From the IMG/VR virus record IMGVR_UViG_3300030106_002400, positions 1-39,446 of that record: a stretch of 39,446 nucleotides of DNA; one strand, written 5' to 3'. Within the stretch, counting starts at the first letter, position 1, and each line of letters starts with the position of its first letter. This document shows positions 28,601-39,300 of the stretch, piece by piece. Below the pieces are notes generated by a model. That model was not told the origin of the DNA. It ran no database searches and saw only the letters and a list, made by a program, of their open reading frames with translations. The stretch is from a virus. Made by a program: the position numbers and the translations under genes.

Positions 28601-29134
28601 GCTAGTTGGTTATCTAGTGTAACCACTCCAAACGGAGCTTTAGCAATCATTGATGATGATGAAACTGTTACTAGATCTGGTAACTATACTGAACCAACAG
28701 TAGATGGTACAACTATCACAGCTTCTGGTGATTGGACTAGTGTCACTGTTCAAGCAGGTTACTTATACGATTATCAAGTTGATTTCCCGAGAATCTATCT
28801 ATCGAAAAAAGTAGAGAAAGGTCAGATATCTGATATTAATTCGTCATTAATTTTACATAGAATTAATTTAAGTTTTGGAAAACTTGGTACATATGAAACA
28901 GTTCTTACTAGAGTAGGTAAGGATACATATACTGATCTCCATGAATGTTCTGTAGTTAATGATACTGATGCTGATGGTGTTCCTTATATAACTCAAGATA
29001 TAAAAACTATACCAGTTTATGATCGAAATAAGAACGTAAATATAACACTTAAATCTACACATCCTTCTCCTGCTACATTATACTCAATGTCTTGGGAGGG
29101 AGACTATTCACCTATGTATTACCGACGTGGTTAA
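25610..29134 (+). CDS. Tail tubular protein B / nozzle (T7 gp12-like), enlarged
   Basis: A 1174-residue protein, about 380 longer than T7 gp12 (794). The family start is clear (NIPNYYGGISEQPDQLKNPG, then GLYKRPGSKRV), as is the later NRLTFLSNENVITSKQGDFG region. The extra length lies mainly between residues about 165 and 500 and contains Thr/Ser/Gly-rich beta modules: one at 176-240 (TYARSGTTVTVTQSDHGLAT, ending TLTDTASGTI), and a related one near 340-415 with FHGFITGDTVEY. The first module recurs in the tail fibre. The six-fold nozzle is the DNA exit of the tail; the added modules may decorate its outside or bind a host surface. Confidence 0.92.
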   Translation: MAGITQNIPNYYGGISEQPDQLKNPGQVKNIINGIPDITSGLYKRPGSKRVTTNPLTNVATGGSWFHYYRDETEGSYIGQVDTSGVVRMWSCADGSEQTVHYHTAGQVFDSSDVDHTTIANYLSKNLSANAPTALTYSDITSASSVSSEDIQALTINDTTFLNNRKVPVKTSVDTATYARSGTTVTVTQSDHGLATGDSVHFNFSGSATDGTYTITKTDANIFTLTDTASGTIAAGTTVTKYTPYTSPKPHAYAAYIDLLRLENGRQYSLNIFNAADEHETKTATSLKLMHVASGASGVLTNGGPNVALGSGDCPGTGVQVFTGEETNPTAVAIATSLVSTGADTITWKFHGFITGDTVEYTSNGTNMTHTSSTDFTDGQKVWVIRVDDDTIKLASSYSNATAGTAYNIDGAGNNNQTFKDLSDKSNLCFRITTQGATAGPFDDDTNTDATSYRCVYTKSVDLLHGGEDWRGGDTCHVVLDSAVTNFDYVVRVQNKDTTKGKGKLGNQTSPKAFTYDDATLAAAGKSGKTPHGTPRGLIRPAPTPWSGETSITSAGVLGSIVDEINKIKYDDGTAYFNTEIIGTGLYISSDNKFSVEVLNPDLMRVMQDEVNDVSELPIQCKHGYIVKVSNSAISNEDDYYLKFKGQDDINGPGSWTECPKPGIVKQFNPSTMPHVVQRQADNTFLVKKYTWDNRAVGDDTTNYIPSFVSIDAAHPDHTDNGGTKSNDNRFINKVLFFRNRLTFLSNENVITSKQGDFGQFWADTALTISNSDPIDIASSSTLPSELFDGIDVNPGLMVFSTNAQYLLTSDDTIFNPDTAKLKRISSYSYNNKIPPISLGTTVGYVDSSNKNSRFMETANVATQGEATVINQTKTVPTLLAQDIDLLTNSRENGLVFFGKTNSDTVAGFKYVTIGDTRLQASWFKWKFNNPILYHFLQDEEYYYLDTDNFLQKINLIQATTDPSLDKDSDNYLLHLDNYTTLTGGVYNSSLNETQFTASWLSSVTTPNGALAIIDDDETVTRSGNYTEPTVDGTTITASGDWTSVTVQAGYLYDYQVDFPRIYLSKKVEKGQISDINSSLILHRINLSFGKLGTYETVLTRVGKDTYTDLHECSVVNDTDADGVPYITQDIKTIPVYDRNKNVNITLKSTHPSPATLYSMSWEGDYSPMYYRRG

Positions 29135-29555
29135 ATTAATTCACCCAATTACATTGGAGGCTGCTATTGATGTAGCCTCTAATCTACGTCCAGAGGACCG
29201 GAGAGAGGTCGAAGAAGGTCACGGAGTAGATTCGTATACTGCCATCATTTCTAAAGCACAGGAGGGATCCTGCGTGTACTTCAATATGCCTAACGGCAAG
29301 ACTGCCGGGATGGCTGGAGTTGAAGAAGATGGGCTTATATGGATGTTGACCACTAAAGCTATTTACGATTATCCAATTACATTTGCAAGAGAATCTAAGA
29401 GGTATGTAGAACATAACTCAACGAAAACTCTATGGAATATTGCAGATAAACGTAATACAGTACATTTAAAATTACTTAAATTTTTAGGATTCACCTTTGA
29501 TGAAGAAATCAAACATGGTCCTAATAATCTAATCTTCATTAAATTTTACAAATGA
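29127..29555 (+). CDS. Internal virion protein A / gp13-like (acetyltransferase-fold)
   Basis: A 142-residue protein with a GTG start (VVKLIHP), overlapping the nozzle gene by eight bases. The second half, KTLWNIADKRNTVHLKLLKF followed by LGFTFDEEI, closely follows the end of T7 gp13 and looks like the C-terminal part of a GNAT fold (NxxxxxFLxxxGF). The N-terminal RPEDRREVEEGHG pattern fits the same fold. T7 gp13 is needed for normal tail and core assembly; an enzymatic activity is not established. Confidence 0.85.
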   Translation: MVKLIHPITLEAAIDVASNLRPEDRREVEEGHGVDSYTAIISKAQEGSCVYFNMPNGKTAGMAGVEEDGLIWMLTTKAIYDYPITFARESKRYVEHNSTKTLWNIADKRNTVHLKLLKFLGFTFDEEIKHGPNNLIFIKFYK

Positions 29556-30151
29556 TCCAACAATTATTTGACCCTGGAACTGCGCAATATAATCAGCAAG
29601 TAAGAGCTTTAAATTCAAAGCGTCTGACACTTGCTATGGCAGCTAATCAAAAATATAGAAATAAAGAACTTGCATTTACACAAGCTAGAGATGCCACAGG
29701 AATGGCAAAAACTTTTGCTGATAGTAATGTAAGAAGTGCTGCTTTACAAAATACATACAAGGCTTTCCAAGGGTTTGAAGAATTTGCAAGAGTAAGGGCT
29801 GGTCAAAGAGGTCCATCTGGTGAAGGGTCTAGAACAGCTGAAATGGGAAGAACCGCATCATACCAAGCATTATTAGCAAAACGTCAAGATATAGAACATA
29901 GTTTAAGGCAGACTTGGGGTGCAGCATATCATGCTAACCTTCATCAAAATGCTGTAAGACAACAAAACGAAGAGATGCGTAATAGGACTCAACTAGGTAT
30001 GGCACCAACAGCGAAACGTCTGGAAGGTACTAAAGGTACTAACTGGGGTGTAGCTGCATTTAATATAGCTAAGACTGGTCTAAGCCTAGCATCAGGTCTT
30101 GGTGAATTTAGTAATAGTAAACTAGGTCAAAAAGTTTTAGGATTAAGCTAA
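29552..30151 (+). CDS. Internal virion protein B (T7 gp14-like)
   Basis: A 199-residue protein, close to T7 gp14 (196), in an ATGA overlap with the gp13-like gene. It has an Ala/Gln-rich helical body (ATGMAKTFADSNVRSAALQN) and a C-terminal hydrophobic Ala/Gly segment (WGVAAFNIAKTGLSLASGLG) that could insert into a membrane. In T7 gp14 is ejected and forms the pore in the outer membrane. The call rests on position, size and composition rather than conserved motifs. It shares one base with the next gene. Confidence 0.8.
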   Translation: MIQQLFDPGTAQYNQQVRALNSKRLTLAMAANQKYRNKELAFTQARDATGMAKTFADSNVRSAALQNTYKAFQGFEEFARVRAGQRGPSGEGSRTAEMGRTASYQALLAKRQDIEHSLRQTWGAAYHANLHQNAVRQQNEEMRNRTQLGMAPTAKRLEGTKGTNWGVAAFNIAKTGLSLASGLGEFSNSKLGQKVLGLS

Positions 30152-32607
30152 TGGCATTATTCAATCAACCAACACATTATAGTGAAGATGTTTCTGCCTT
30201 TAATAGACAAATTGATTCTGAAGCAGCTGAATCGGCTAACTACTATAATGGAATTATAAACGCTGAATACGCACACCAACGAGCAAACGCTAAATTATTA
30301 TCAGAACTAGGACCTTTCCTAGGTGATGCAGCTAAATTTATAAAGAATCAAAGAGCTCTTAACGAAGCTAAGGAAGATGCTAAAGCATTTGAACTTACAG
30401 ATCAAGAGTTTAATACTAGATATAAAGGTGACTTATGGGAAGCTAAAGAACAAGTAAGTAATAGTATAAAAGCAGAAGAACAAACTGCAGGGACTGAGGT
30501 ATTAAATACTAACTCTGACCCAATGCTTGCTAAACAATTATTATTAGGTGATCAAGGGCGTGGTAATAATAAACGAATGTTAGTTAGTTTAGGAAATGAA
30601 TACCCTATGTGGCTAGCTCATGCAGGTGCTAATTATGAAATAACGGCAAATGGGCGTACATTCACAAGAGATACTGCGGGAAGTTACGAAGAATATATGT
30701 ATGCAACCAAAGCTATCAGACGCATGTGGTTTGAGCAAGCAGTAGGAACTGAAGATAATCCTACAAGTTTATATGACAGACGTAAATACCTACATCAAGC
30801 AATGCGTCAAGCAGAAGCTAACGCTGCTACTAAATGGACAAAGGCTCAAACTGACGCCATTGAAACAAATGCAAAATTAAGACGTCAAGATGATTTAAAA
30901 ATTGATGTCAACCTTAGAGGTGGTATAGCAGTTGAAGAGCATATTAATACTTATGTAGGTGCGTTAGGTGGTTATAGAAATGCACGTCAAGAAACCTTTA
31001 ATGAAATGGGTGATATGGCTGAGGTAGGTCAAATTTCCTATGAAAAAGTTGAAGCAATAGGTGAGCATTATATATTAGGTCGTGATGGGAATTATCATCA
31101 AATTAAAAAATACTGGAAAGAAGACTTTGAGAAATTAAAACAAAAGTCTGTAAATTATCTAGTAGGTAAATACGACTCCGAAAATAATAAAGAAAAAGCT
31201 GATATCTTAGCTTACACACTTAACACATTAAAGAATTTAGATAATCAAGAAGGTCCAGTTACAGAAGGTCAACTAGATGACATAGTTGATGATTTTAAAA
31301 AGCGTTGGCCAGGACGTCAAGTACCTAATAGAGTAAAAGGCTACTATACAATACAAGATGAACAAGACGATGGAATCGATAAGAGACTGTTTAAAAGATG
31401 GCGTAATCAAGAACAACTAACAACTACAGATATACAAGGTATTACAGATCGAGCAACATATGAAAAGTGGAGAGGTAGAGTTAAAGTCTCCAGTATGGAA
31501 GGGTTAAGCTCTGCTGATGTAAGTAGAAGAGACGATCGTATTGAAACTCACGTCAATGCGTATACAAGAGAAACTCATGGTTTAACAAGTAAAACAGATA
31601 AGTGGAAAGCTAATGTAGAAAATGCTACTGTATTTTTTAATGACGCATATAGAGGTTACATAAAAGCTCACCCTGATAACCCAGGTGATGCATTTAAAAA
31701 AGCTTGGAATGATACAAAAAATGAAATAAATAGTGGTGCTTTTGATCAATATGATAAATATGTAACACCTTCAAAAGATGAAACAGCTCTTCAATTATCT
31801 AGAACTCTTAACGAAGTAGCTAAAAACCCCTCCCTTATCAACACTACTGTACTGTCTGGAACTGAAGATGCTTTAAAACAAGGTGTAATAAAAATAGAAA
31901 CGGGAAGAGGTGATGTACCTGGTGTATATAGGCTAATAGCTAATCGTATGAAACCGAATGAATATGGAGCCAGACCGTCTCCTTATCAAGTAATGGCTAC
32001 ACAAGTCGCCTTAGCACAGGCTCAAGATGGGGAAAAAGTTTCTAAAATTGAACCGGCTAAAGTAGATGAAGATGTAAAAAATCAGGTAAAACCAGAAGAT
32101 CAAAAATTATTATCAAATAAAACTAGTCAAGCTAGAACTAATAGAGTTATACAGAATGCTGAAACATTAGATTTTTTATTAGATAGTTCTAAAAGATATG
32201 AGGATTACGATAACATCTTAAGCCCAACTGGTGGAGATGCTCATCTTGATAAACCTTTAACTGAACATACTATTGAAGAGGTTGTACAATTATTAGAGTC
32301 AGGACATACAGTTCCTGGTGCCTATGGTTTTTCACCTACTGAATTATTAGAAGCATTACAAGCTACTGGTATGTCTGGTGATAGAGTATATGATGAAGTA
32401 ACTCAAGATTTATTAACTTTAAGTTTATATAAATCACATATAAATAGGCAATATAGAGGAGGTTTCTATACTGAATTAGTTGATCTAACTCCTTCAGAGC
32501 AAGAAAAAGCAGAAACTATAGCTGAAAATATACCACCATTCAACAGAAGCGAGAACCTACTGAAAGCATTACATGGCTACGGCGGTAATGTAGCAGTAAC
32601 TCAATAA
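30151..32607 (+). CDS. Internal virion protein C (T7 gp15-like)
   Basis: An 818-residue, polar, mostly alpha-helical protein, slightly longer than T7 gp15 (747). It has repeated Ala/Glu/Lys helices, few hydrophobic stretches and no enzyme motif that I can see. Order (gp14-gp15-gp16) and size identify it. In T7 gp15 is ejected with gp16 and forms the periplasmic tube and part of the DNA-translocating motor. The assignment is by synteny and general features. Confidence 0.82.
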   Translation: MALFNQPTHYSEDVSAFNRQIDSEAAESANYYNGIINAEYAHQRANAKLLSELGPFLGDAAKFIKNQRALNEAKEDAKAFELTDQEFNTRYKGDLWEAKEQVSNSIKAEEQTAGTEVLNTNSDPMLAKQLLLGDQGRGNNKRMLVSLGNEYPMWLAHAGANYEITANGRTFTRDTAGSYEEYMYATKAIRRMWFEQAVGTEDNPTSLYDRRKYLHQAMRQAEANAATKWTKAQTDAIETNAKLRRQDDLKIDVNLRGGIAVEEHINTYVGALGGYRNARQETFNEMGDMAEVGQISYEKVEAIGEHYILGRDGNYHQIKKYWKEDFEKLKQKSVNYLVGKYDSENNKEKADILAYTLNTLKNLDNQEGPVTEGQLDDIVDDFKKRWPGRQVPNRVKGYYTIQDEQDDGIDKRLFKRWRNQEQLTTTDIQGITDRATYEKWRGRVKVSSMEGLSSADVSRRDDRIETHVNAYTRETHGLTSKTDKWKANVENATVFFNDAYRGYIKAHPDNPGDAFKKAWNDTKNEINSGAFDQYDKYVTPSKDETALQLSRTLNEVAKNPSLINTTVLSGTEDALKQGVIKIETGRGDVPGVYRLIANRMKPNEYGARPSPYQVMATQVALAQAQDGEKVSKIEPAKVDEDVKNQVKPEDQKLLSNKTSQARTNRVIQNAETLDFLLDSSKRYEDYDNILSPTGGDAHLDKPLTEHTIEEVVQLLESGHTVPGAYGFSPTELLEALQATGMSGDRVYDEVTQDLLTLSLYKSHINRQYRGGFYTELVDLTPSEQEKAETIAENIPPFNRSENLLKALHGYGGNVAVTQ

Positions 32608-32624
32608 TTTACTATGGTAAAACA

Positions 32625-35600
32625 ATGCCCGAATATCCAATTGGCATAGATCCAACGACAATCGATACTGGTGGATTAGCATCAGATGCTACACAAATCG
32701 AACAGACGGTGGAGGAACACAGAAAACGAAGAGAAGCGGAAGCTTTAGCTTCTCAACAAGAACAAGCAGCTGATGCACAAGCGTTAGCTGAACAACAAGA
32801 CCCACGAAATGCTAAGCAATGGGGTGTAGGTGCTGTAGCTAAAGAGCTCTCTTCTGCTGTAACAGGTGGTATAACCTCAGCAGCAGGTTCTGTAGCTACC
32901 TTCCCTGAACGTACTGTTGATGCATTATCAGGGGAGATGGCAGAGGTAGGTGTTAAAAACTACCGTCCTGATTGGAACCCATTTGTTGACTATGATAACC
33001 CCATTGAAACCAAAACTTGGTGGGGTGATTTATTAAAGAACGGTATACACTTTGGTGTATTAGCCACAGGTACTGTTCTTGCAGCACCTTTAGCTGCTAA
33101 AGCAGGTGTTGCTGCAGGCGCAACTAAAGCTGTTGCATGGGGTACTAGAGCATTATCTAATAACTGGATCAGAGCAGCTGCAGTTGGTGCTGTATCTGAT
33201 GTAGTTTCAGAGCAATCAGATAAAGATAATGCATTAGGTACTTTACGTGATAGATACGGATTTATAGACACTCCTATTAGTACTAATGATGATGACCATC
33301 CCGTCGTTTACAAACTGAAGAATGTAGTAGAAGGCATGGGAATCGGTACTATAGCCGATGGTGTCTTCCGTCTATTAGGTAAAGGATCAAGTAAAGTAAT
33401 CAATAAAATTAAAGCAAGGAATAAAAGTGTAGCAGATCAAACCGTTGAGATGGGAGCTACACAATTAGAATTTCCGGACTTTGGTGGTTATAAGAATAAA
33501 CCTATAGCTGACCCATGGCAAGGTTCTCCAACATCCAAAACATCAATGGATGAAACTATCCAACTTAACAAACGAGTTAATAAGGAGTGGGGTGCTGAAG
33601 AGGGTTCAATAGGTTCAGTCACTACACCAGCTCAATTAAGACGCTGGGGTATAGATGATGAAGAATTAAATAATGTTGCTAAAGAACTATTAAGTGCTGA
33701 TACTTATCAAGCTTCTATTCGTAGAATCAATGAAGGTCTAAGCACTATGCGAGAAGAGTTTGGCGAGTCCTTAGAAACGGCACAAAGAACTCTACAAGGT
33801 CGTAATGCTATTGATGACACACCTGAAGAATATTGGGCTGACTTCTTTGCTAAACAAGATTTTGCGTCTGATGTCGATATGTACAACTGGGTCTCTAAGA
33901 ATGTAGTTGCAGCTGATTTAGTTATTGGTTCACTATTAAGAGAAGTAAGAGACTTAGGTATAGCAGGTAGAGAAATAGCAGATATAGCAGACCTAGGTGA
34001 TATAGATGGACCTGCTTCAGCAATCATTGATAAAATCATGGTAGGTCTGACTGAAACTAAAAGATCTAGAATCCTTGCTTCTGATAAATTAAGAGATCTA
34101 AATTTAGGTAATCAATCTAAGAAGCAATTAGTTTCAGAAACACTAGCAGAAGAAGTAGCTAAATCTAGAGAATCAATCAAAACTATCCTTAAGTTAGCAG
34201 ATGATGATGATGATTTAATGAAAGCACTCTTTGAAGTGTTCTCAACCATGAAAGATGTCAACAGTATGGATGACTTCGATGCATGGGCTAGAGCTACTGT
34301 TAAAGGAGGAATGGTTGACGGTAAAATAAGAACAGGAGTTGCTGTTAGAGAACTTCAAGGTGTTATGATACATAGCGTTTTAAGTGGTCCTAAGACTCCT
34401 ATGAGAGCGATTATGGGTACAAGTACCGCAACGTTCTTACGACCCCTTTCTACAGCCATTGGAGCCACAATGAGGTATCCTTTCAGTGGAGATAGTGCTA
34501 CTATTAAATCAAGTATGGCATCATTAAATGCTATGATGCAAGCAGTCCCTGAAAGTTTTGATTTATTTAAGACAAAACTCAATTCATATTGGAGTGGCGA
34601 TGTCTCCACAATTAAGACTCGTTTCTCTGAAATAAATAGAGGTAGTGAAAGATGGGAATTACTAAGACGATGGGCTGAAAGCGATCAAGCTACTTGGTCC
34701 GATCGTATGGCTTTCCAACTTGGTAATATGGCAAGATCTATGAATGATAATAGTCTTTTTACCTATTCTACTAAGTTAATGGCTGCTACTGATGATGCTT
34801 TTACTTATATATTAGGTAGAGCTAAGGCTAGAGAAAAGTCAATGCGTTATGCATTAGATCTTCAAGGTCAAGGTAAGTTACCTGAAATTACACCGGATGT
34901 CTTACGTACTTATGATGATAAGTTTTACGGTGAAATCTTTGATGCTAATGGTAATATAATTGATGATGCTGTTAATTTTGCTAAACGTGAAGTTACTCTC
35001 ACACAAGATCTAACAGGATTTGCCAAAGGACTCAATGATGTATTTGAAGCTACTCCTTGGGCTAAACCATTTTTCCTATTCGCTAGAACAGGTGTCAATG
35101 GTCTTGCTCTTACAGCAAAACATACTCCAGGTTTTAATTTCCTGGTCAAAGAGTTTAATGATATAGCTTTTGCTACAATAGATAATCTAGATGATGTAGC
35201 CAAATATGGTATTAACACAGCTGAAGAGTTAGCAAATGCTAAGGCTTTGCAAACAGGTCGCTTAGCGATAGGTAGTGGTCTTATCAGTATGGGTGCATGG
35301 TCATTTGTCAGCGGTAACTTAACAGGTAATGGTCCAACAGATAGACAGAAACGACAATTATGGATCGATTCTGGTTGGCAGCCACGTAGTATTAAGTTAG
35401 GGGATGTATGGGTTAAGTATGATTCTATGGAACCATTTAACCAAATCCTTTCAACTATTGCTGACATAGGAGACCATAGTGAATTAATGGGTGAAGAATG
35501 GACAGAGAATCAACTATTGTCGACGGCATTAGTCATCGGTCAAGGTGTTGCAAGTAAGTCCTATCTCGCTGGTTTACAACAGTTTGTTGATTTGTTTGCT

Positions 35601-36311
35601 GGTCGTACAGGTCAGACAGAACGTATTGTCGCAGGCTTAATGAATAACACAGTACCATTAGCTGGATTACGGAATGAACTAGGTAATTTGTTTAATCCTC
35701 ATATGCGTGAACTGGGTTCAGGTATAGATCAAGCAATTAGAAATCGCAATAAATTAAGTGAAGCTCTGCCAGGTACGGATCTTCCAATTAAATATGATAT
35801 GCTGAATGGTCAACCCATCAGAGATTATGACTTCATGACTAGAATGTTTAATATGTTCAGTCCAGTCCAGTTTAACCTAGACCAAGGTCCAGGCAGACAG
35901 CTGCTCTTTGATAGTGGGTACGACTTACGTATGTCAACTTATTATTCACCTGATGGATTAAGTTTAAGAGAATCACCAGAAATTAGATCTATGTATCAAA
36001 AAGCAATTGGTGATCTGAATATTGAACGGAAACTAGATAAACTTGCTGAAGATCCAAGGGTACAAGAATCCTTAAGATTAATGCAAGGTCATATAAGATC
36101 TGGCATGAGAGATCATGATGCTAGTCTTTATTTCCATAACAAAAAAATAGCAAATATATTCGATAGGGCTCGTAAAGAAGCTTGGGCTACCATCCTCCAA
36201 CAACCTGCTGTACAAGACCTAATCGAAATTGAAAAACAAAAGAATATTAGAGATTTTAAAATTGAAAAACAATCTAGGAATTTAGTTCCTGTTCTCTCAA
36301 TGTACAAATAA
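32625..36311 (+). CDS. Internal virion protein D (T7 gp16-like), without lytic transglycosylase domain
   Basis: A 1228-residue protein at the gp16 position (T7 gp16 has 1318). T7 gp16 begins with a lytic transglycosylase domain; here residues 1-80 are a Gln/Glu/Ala-rich linker and no catalytic ES-type motif of that family is visible. A Gly/Ala-rich hydrophobic segment (about 140-190: [19 protein letters not shown]) is followed by long helical stretches. The C-terminal third (NPFVDYDNP-like and [20 protein letters not shown] regions included) resembles cyanophage gp16 proteins. It should be ejected to span the inner membrane; peptidoglycan cutting would need another protein. Confidence 0.83.
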   Translation: MPEYPIGIDPTTIDTGGLASDATQIEQTVEEHRKRREAEALASQQEQAADAQALAEQQDPRNAKQWGVGAVAKELSSAVTGGITSAAGSVATFPERTVDALSGEMAEVGVKNYRPDWNPFVDYDNPIETKTWWGDLLKNGIHFGVLATGTVLAAPLAAKAGVAAGATKAVAWGTRALSNNWIRAAAVGAVSDVVSEQSDKDNALGTLRDRYGFIDTPISTNDDDHPVVYKLKNVVEGMGIGTIADGVFRLLGKGSSKVINKIKARNKSVADQTVEMGATQLEFPDFGGYKNKPIADPWQGSPTSKTSMDETIQLNKRVNKEWGAEEGSIGSVTTPAQLRRWGIDDEELNNVAKELLSADTYQASIRRINEGLSTMREEFGESLETAQRTLQGRNAIDDTPEEYWADFFAKQDFASDVDMYNWVSKNVVAADLVIGSLLREVRDLGIAGREIADIADLGDIDGPASAIIDKIMVGLTETKRSRILASDKLRDLNLGNQSKKQLVSETLAEEVAKSRESIKTILKLADDDDDLMKALFEVFSTMKDVNSMDDFDAWARATVKGGMVDGKIRTGVAVRELQGVMIHSVLSGPKTPMRAIMGTSTATFLRPLSTAIGATMRYPFSGDSATIKSSMASLNAMMQAVPESFDLFKTKLNSYWSGDVSTIKTRFSEINRGSERWELLRRWAESDQATWSDRMAFQLGNMARSMNDNSLFTYSTKLMAATDDAFTYILGRAKAREKSMRYALDLQGQGKLPEITPDVLRTYDDKFYGEIFDANGNIIDDAVNFAKREVTLTQDLTGFAKGLNDVFEATPWAKPFFLFARTGVNGLALTAKHTPGFNFLVKEFNDIAFATIDNLDDVAKYGINTAEELANAKALQTGRLAIGSGLISMGAWSFVSGNLTGNGPTDRQKRQLWIDSGWQPRSIKLGDVWVKYDSMEPFNQILSTIADIGDHSELMGEEWTENQLLSTALVIGQGVASKSYLAGLQQFVDLFAGRTGQTERIVAGLMNNTVPLAGLRNELGNLFNPHMRELGSGIDQAIRNRNKLSEALPGTDLPIKYDMLNGQPIRDYDFMTRMFNMFSPVQFNLDQGPGRQLLFDSGYDLRMSTYYSPDGLSLRESPEIRSMYQKAIGDLNIERKLDKLAEDPRVQESLRLMQGHIRSGMRDHDASLYFHNKKIANIFDRARKEAWATILQQPAVQDLIEIEKQKNIRDFKIEKQSRNLVPVLSMYK

Positions 36312-36313
36312 TT

Positions 36314-39300
36314 ATGGCACTAACTGAACATACGTATAGTGGAGATGGTACAACTACTGAGTTTGAATACACTTTCCCAACCTTACGAGATACTGATGTT
36401 AAAGCTTCTGTAGGTGATGTTACTGTCACAGCTTTTAGTTTACTAACAGGTCCTACAAGAGTTAAATTTGACACTGCTCCTGTATCAGGTAGTAGTAATG
36501 TAAAAATATATAGAGAAACAGCTGTTGAAACTGCTTGGGCAGTCTATTCAGCTGGGTCTTCTATTAGAGCTAAAGATCTAAACACAAACCAAGATCAGTT
36601 CCTTTACTTTGCACAAGAAAATAAAAACGGAACATCTGGTACAACATCAGGCGCAGAAGATTTAAATATTTATAAAGTTACTGATAGCACTTATGGTGCT
36701 GCTGGAAATGGAACAACAGATGATACTGCCGCAATACAGAAATGTATAACAGCAGCTGCTGGTAATGGAAGAGTATACTTCCCTGCTGGTACTTATCTCA
36801 TTTCAGACACCTTAACAATACCTAGTAACTCCTTCCTTTATGGAAATAGTCCTGATACTACTGTGATTAAAATGTCACCAGCTACGGCTCGTGAAGTGAC
36901 ATTAATGAGAACAGGTACTAGATCAACCACTAGTGATGGGACTAGAACCACAGATGGTGTAAGAAACTATATCACTTTAAAAGACTTTAAACTTGACGGT
37001 AACTGTGATACTGCTCATACTGATGGTGTTCTTAGAAAAAACAACAGAGATTTAACTAAGAAAACATTAGATAGTGAGGGTAACGAGACAGATGAATACC
37101 TAGTTTGGGGTGATAACCTTTCTATTTGTAATAGTAATTATGTAAAAGTTGAGAATGTACACTCTGTAGATGCATTTAAGCATTGCTTTGATGTAACATC
37201 TCCACGTTATCAGAGATCTCCAGCAGGTACTTATGCACTTACATATGACCCTGAACCTTCATCTTATGTATGGTTAGATAAATGCTATGCTAGTGGTTCT
37301 GGTGACGATAACATCACTACTCACTACTCACATCATATATGGATAAGTGATTGTCTATCAGAAAATACTAAAGGACACTACGTTAATACCAACGCTAACT
37401 GCTATGAAGTTGATGATGGTAGTAGTTTTGTATTTTTATCCAATAACGTAGCTAAAAAAGGTGTAAGAGGTCTGCAAATTAAAGGTCATAACTATGCACC
37501 TGCTCCATTTAACGTAACTGTTGATGGTTTAAAAGTTCTAAACTGCACCCGTGGTATAGATGTCAGGCACTCTGGTTGGAAAGGAAAAGATGATAGAACA
37601 AATTCTATAGATGAAGATGGTACAACTGAAGCAGTAGATGAAGAAGGTAATGCTATTGAATTTACTGGTGCCAGTGCTTCTGCACGAAATGTTATATTAA
37701 ATAATATTGACATTATAGCTCCTTTAAATGGAAGAAGGCAAATTAACCAGTATCCACGTAAAGCTACGTTAGAACCTCATGAAATACATACTTATCTTGC
37801 TCATAGTGGACTAACAATTAGTTCTTATGAAAATGTTAGTATAAGTAATTTATTAATTAGTGATGGTAAAGATAACGAGAATACTGAAATAGAAGAGGTT
37901 AATGTAGTACATTCAGGTACATATAGCTCTGCACCTACTATTACTATTGGAAATGCATGGCAAACAAGTACAGCTTATGCTATAGATGATCAGGTTGTTG
38001 CTAACGATAAAGTGTATACTGCAACAACTGCAGCTACATCAAGTGGTAGTACTGCCCCATCTCATACTTCTGGTACTGTAACTTCTGGTGGAATTGCTTG
38101 GGAATATGCCGGAGTACAAGCTACAGCAACTGCTACATTAGGCACTGTATTTGAAGGGCGTAACGCTACTACTTCTAAGACTGGTGTATTAACAATAGCT
38201 GTAACTAATAAAGGTAGTGGGTATAATAGTATTCCTACAGTAAATTTCACTGCTGGTTCTGGTAGTGATACTGCAGCTGCAACAGCTCACCGTGGTACAC
38301 GTTCAGGAGCTTATGTAGGATCACCTAATAACGCACCTTATATTGGTCAAGCTTCACCAGTAGTTGATAACGCTTCTGGTTCTACTTATCAATACACTTC
38401 ATACTCAAGCTCAGCAAGTGGAACAAAGTTCCCAACTAGTACTACATTACGTACTGATAATGCTGCTGGGGTAATTCTTACTAGTTATAAGAATGCTCCT
38501 ATATGGCTCTATGGTGGTGCTAGAAACGTCAATATGAAGAATATTACTATTGATGGATTCGATGCTTCTGAAAGAGGAATGTCAGTTACAAGTAGTTTTG
38601 GTAGGGGACCAACATATCCTGTTACCGCAGCTACTTATGCTAGAAGTAGTACAACTGTAACAGTTACTTCTGCAGCTCACGGTTATGCAGATGATGAATA
38701 TATAAGATTTGCTTTTGATACTTCTCAATGGAAACCTGGTACGGCATACGCAGTAGATGATAAAGTATATAATAGTGGACGACATTATACTTGTACAGTA
38801 GCTGGAACTTCACATCAAGGTGGAACAGGTCCTGTTCACACTTCCAGTACTGCAACAGACGGTACTGTTACATGGACTCATAATTCTACTTCTGCAACAA
38901 TTGGTTATTATGTAGTAGATAATGCAACTACAAATACATTTACATTTGTAGATCCTGTATCAGGAACTGTTGCTTCGTCAACACCTTGTGTTATTGAAAC
39001 TGCAAGTGATAACGATAGACAAGTATGGGGTGGTCTAACTGTTGATGGATTCAGTTCAATAGACGGTCCTAAATATCCTATTAGATGGACATCTTCTGCT
39101 ACTAAATCTACGTACCGTGGTTCTTTAGATAATTATAATATCTGGGCACCTAAAAGTAGAGCACGAAACACTCCTGGTGTATACATAACTAATAGATATT
39201 GTAGACTTGGTGAAGGTAGTGTTGAAGGATATGGTCACCCAGCAGATGGAGGTGTTTTACCGAATAAAGTTGTTAAACGTGAAATCGATGGTGAAGGTAC

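Noticed and set aside
34925-35467. A 180-codon frame on the minus strand, with others at 33707-34039 and 32990-33271.
   Set aside because: They mirror the gp16-like gene, have no ribosome sites and show no recognisable motifs; they are side effects of its codon usage.
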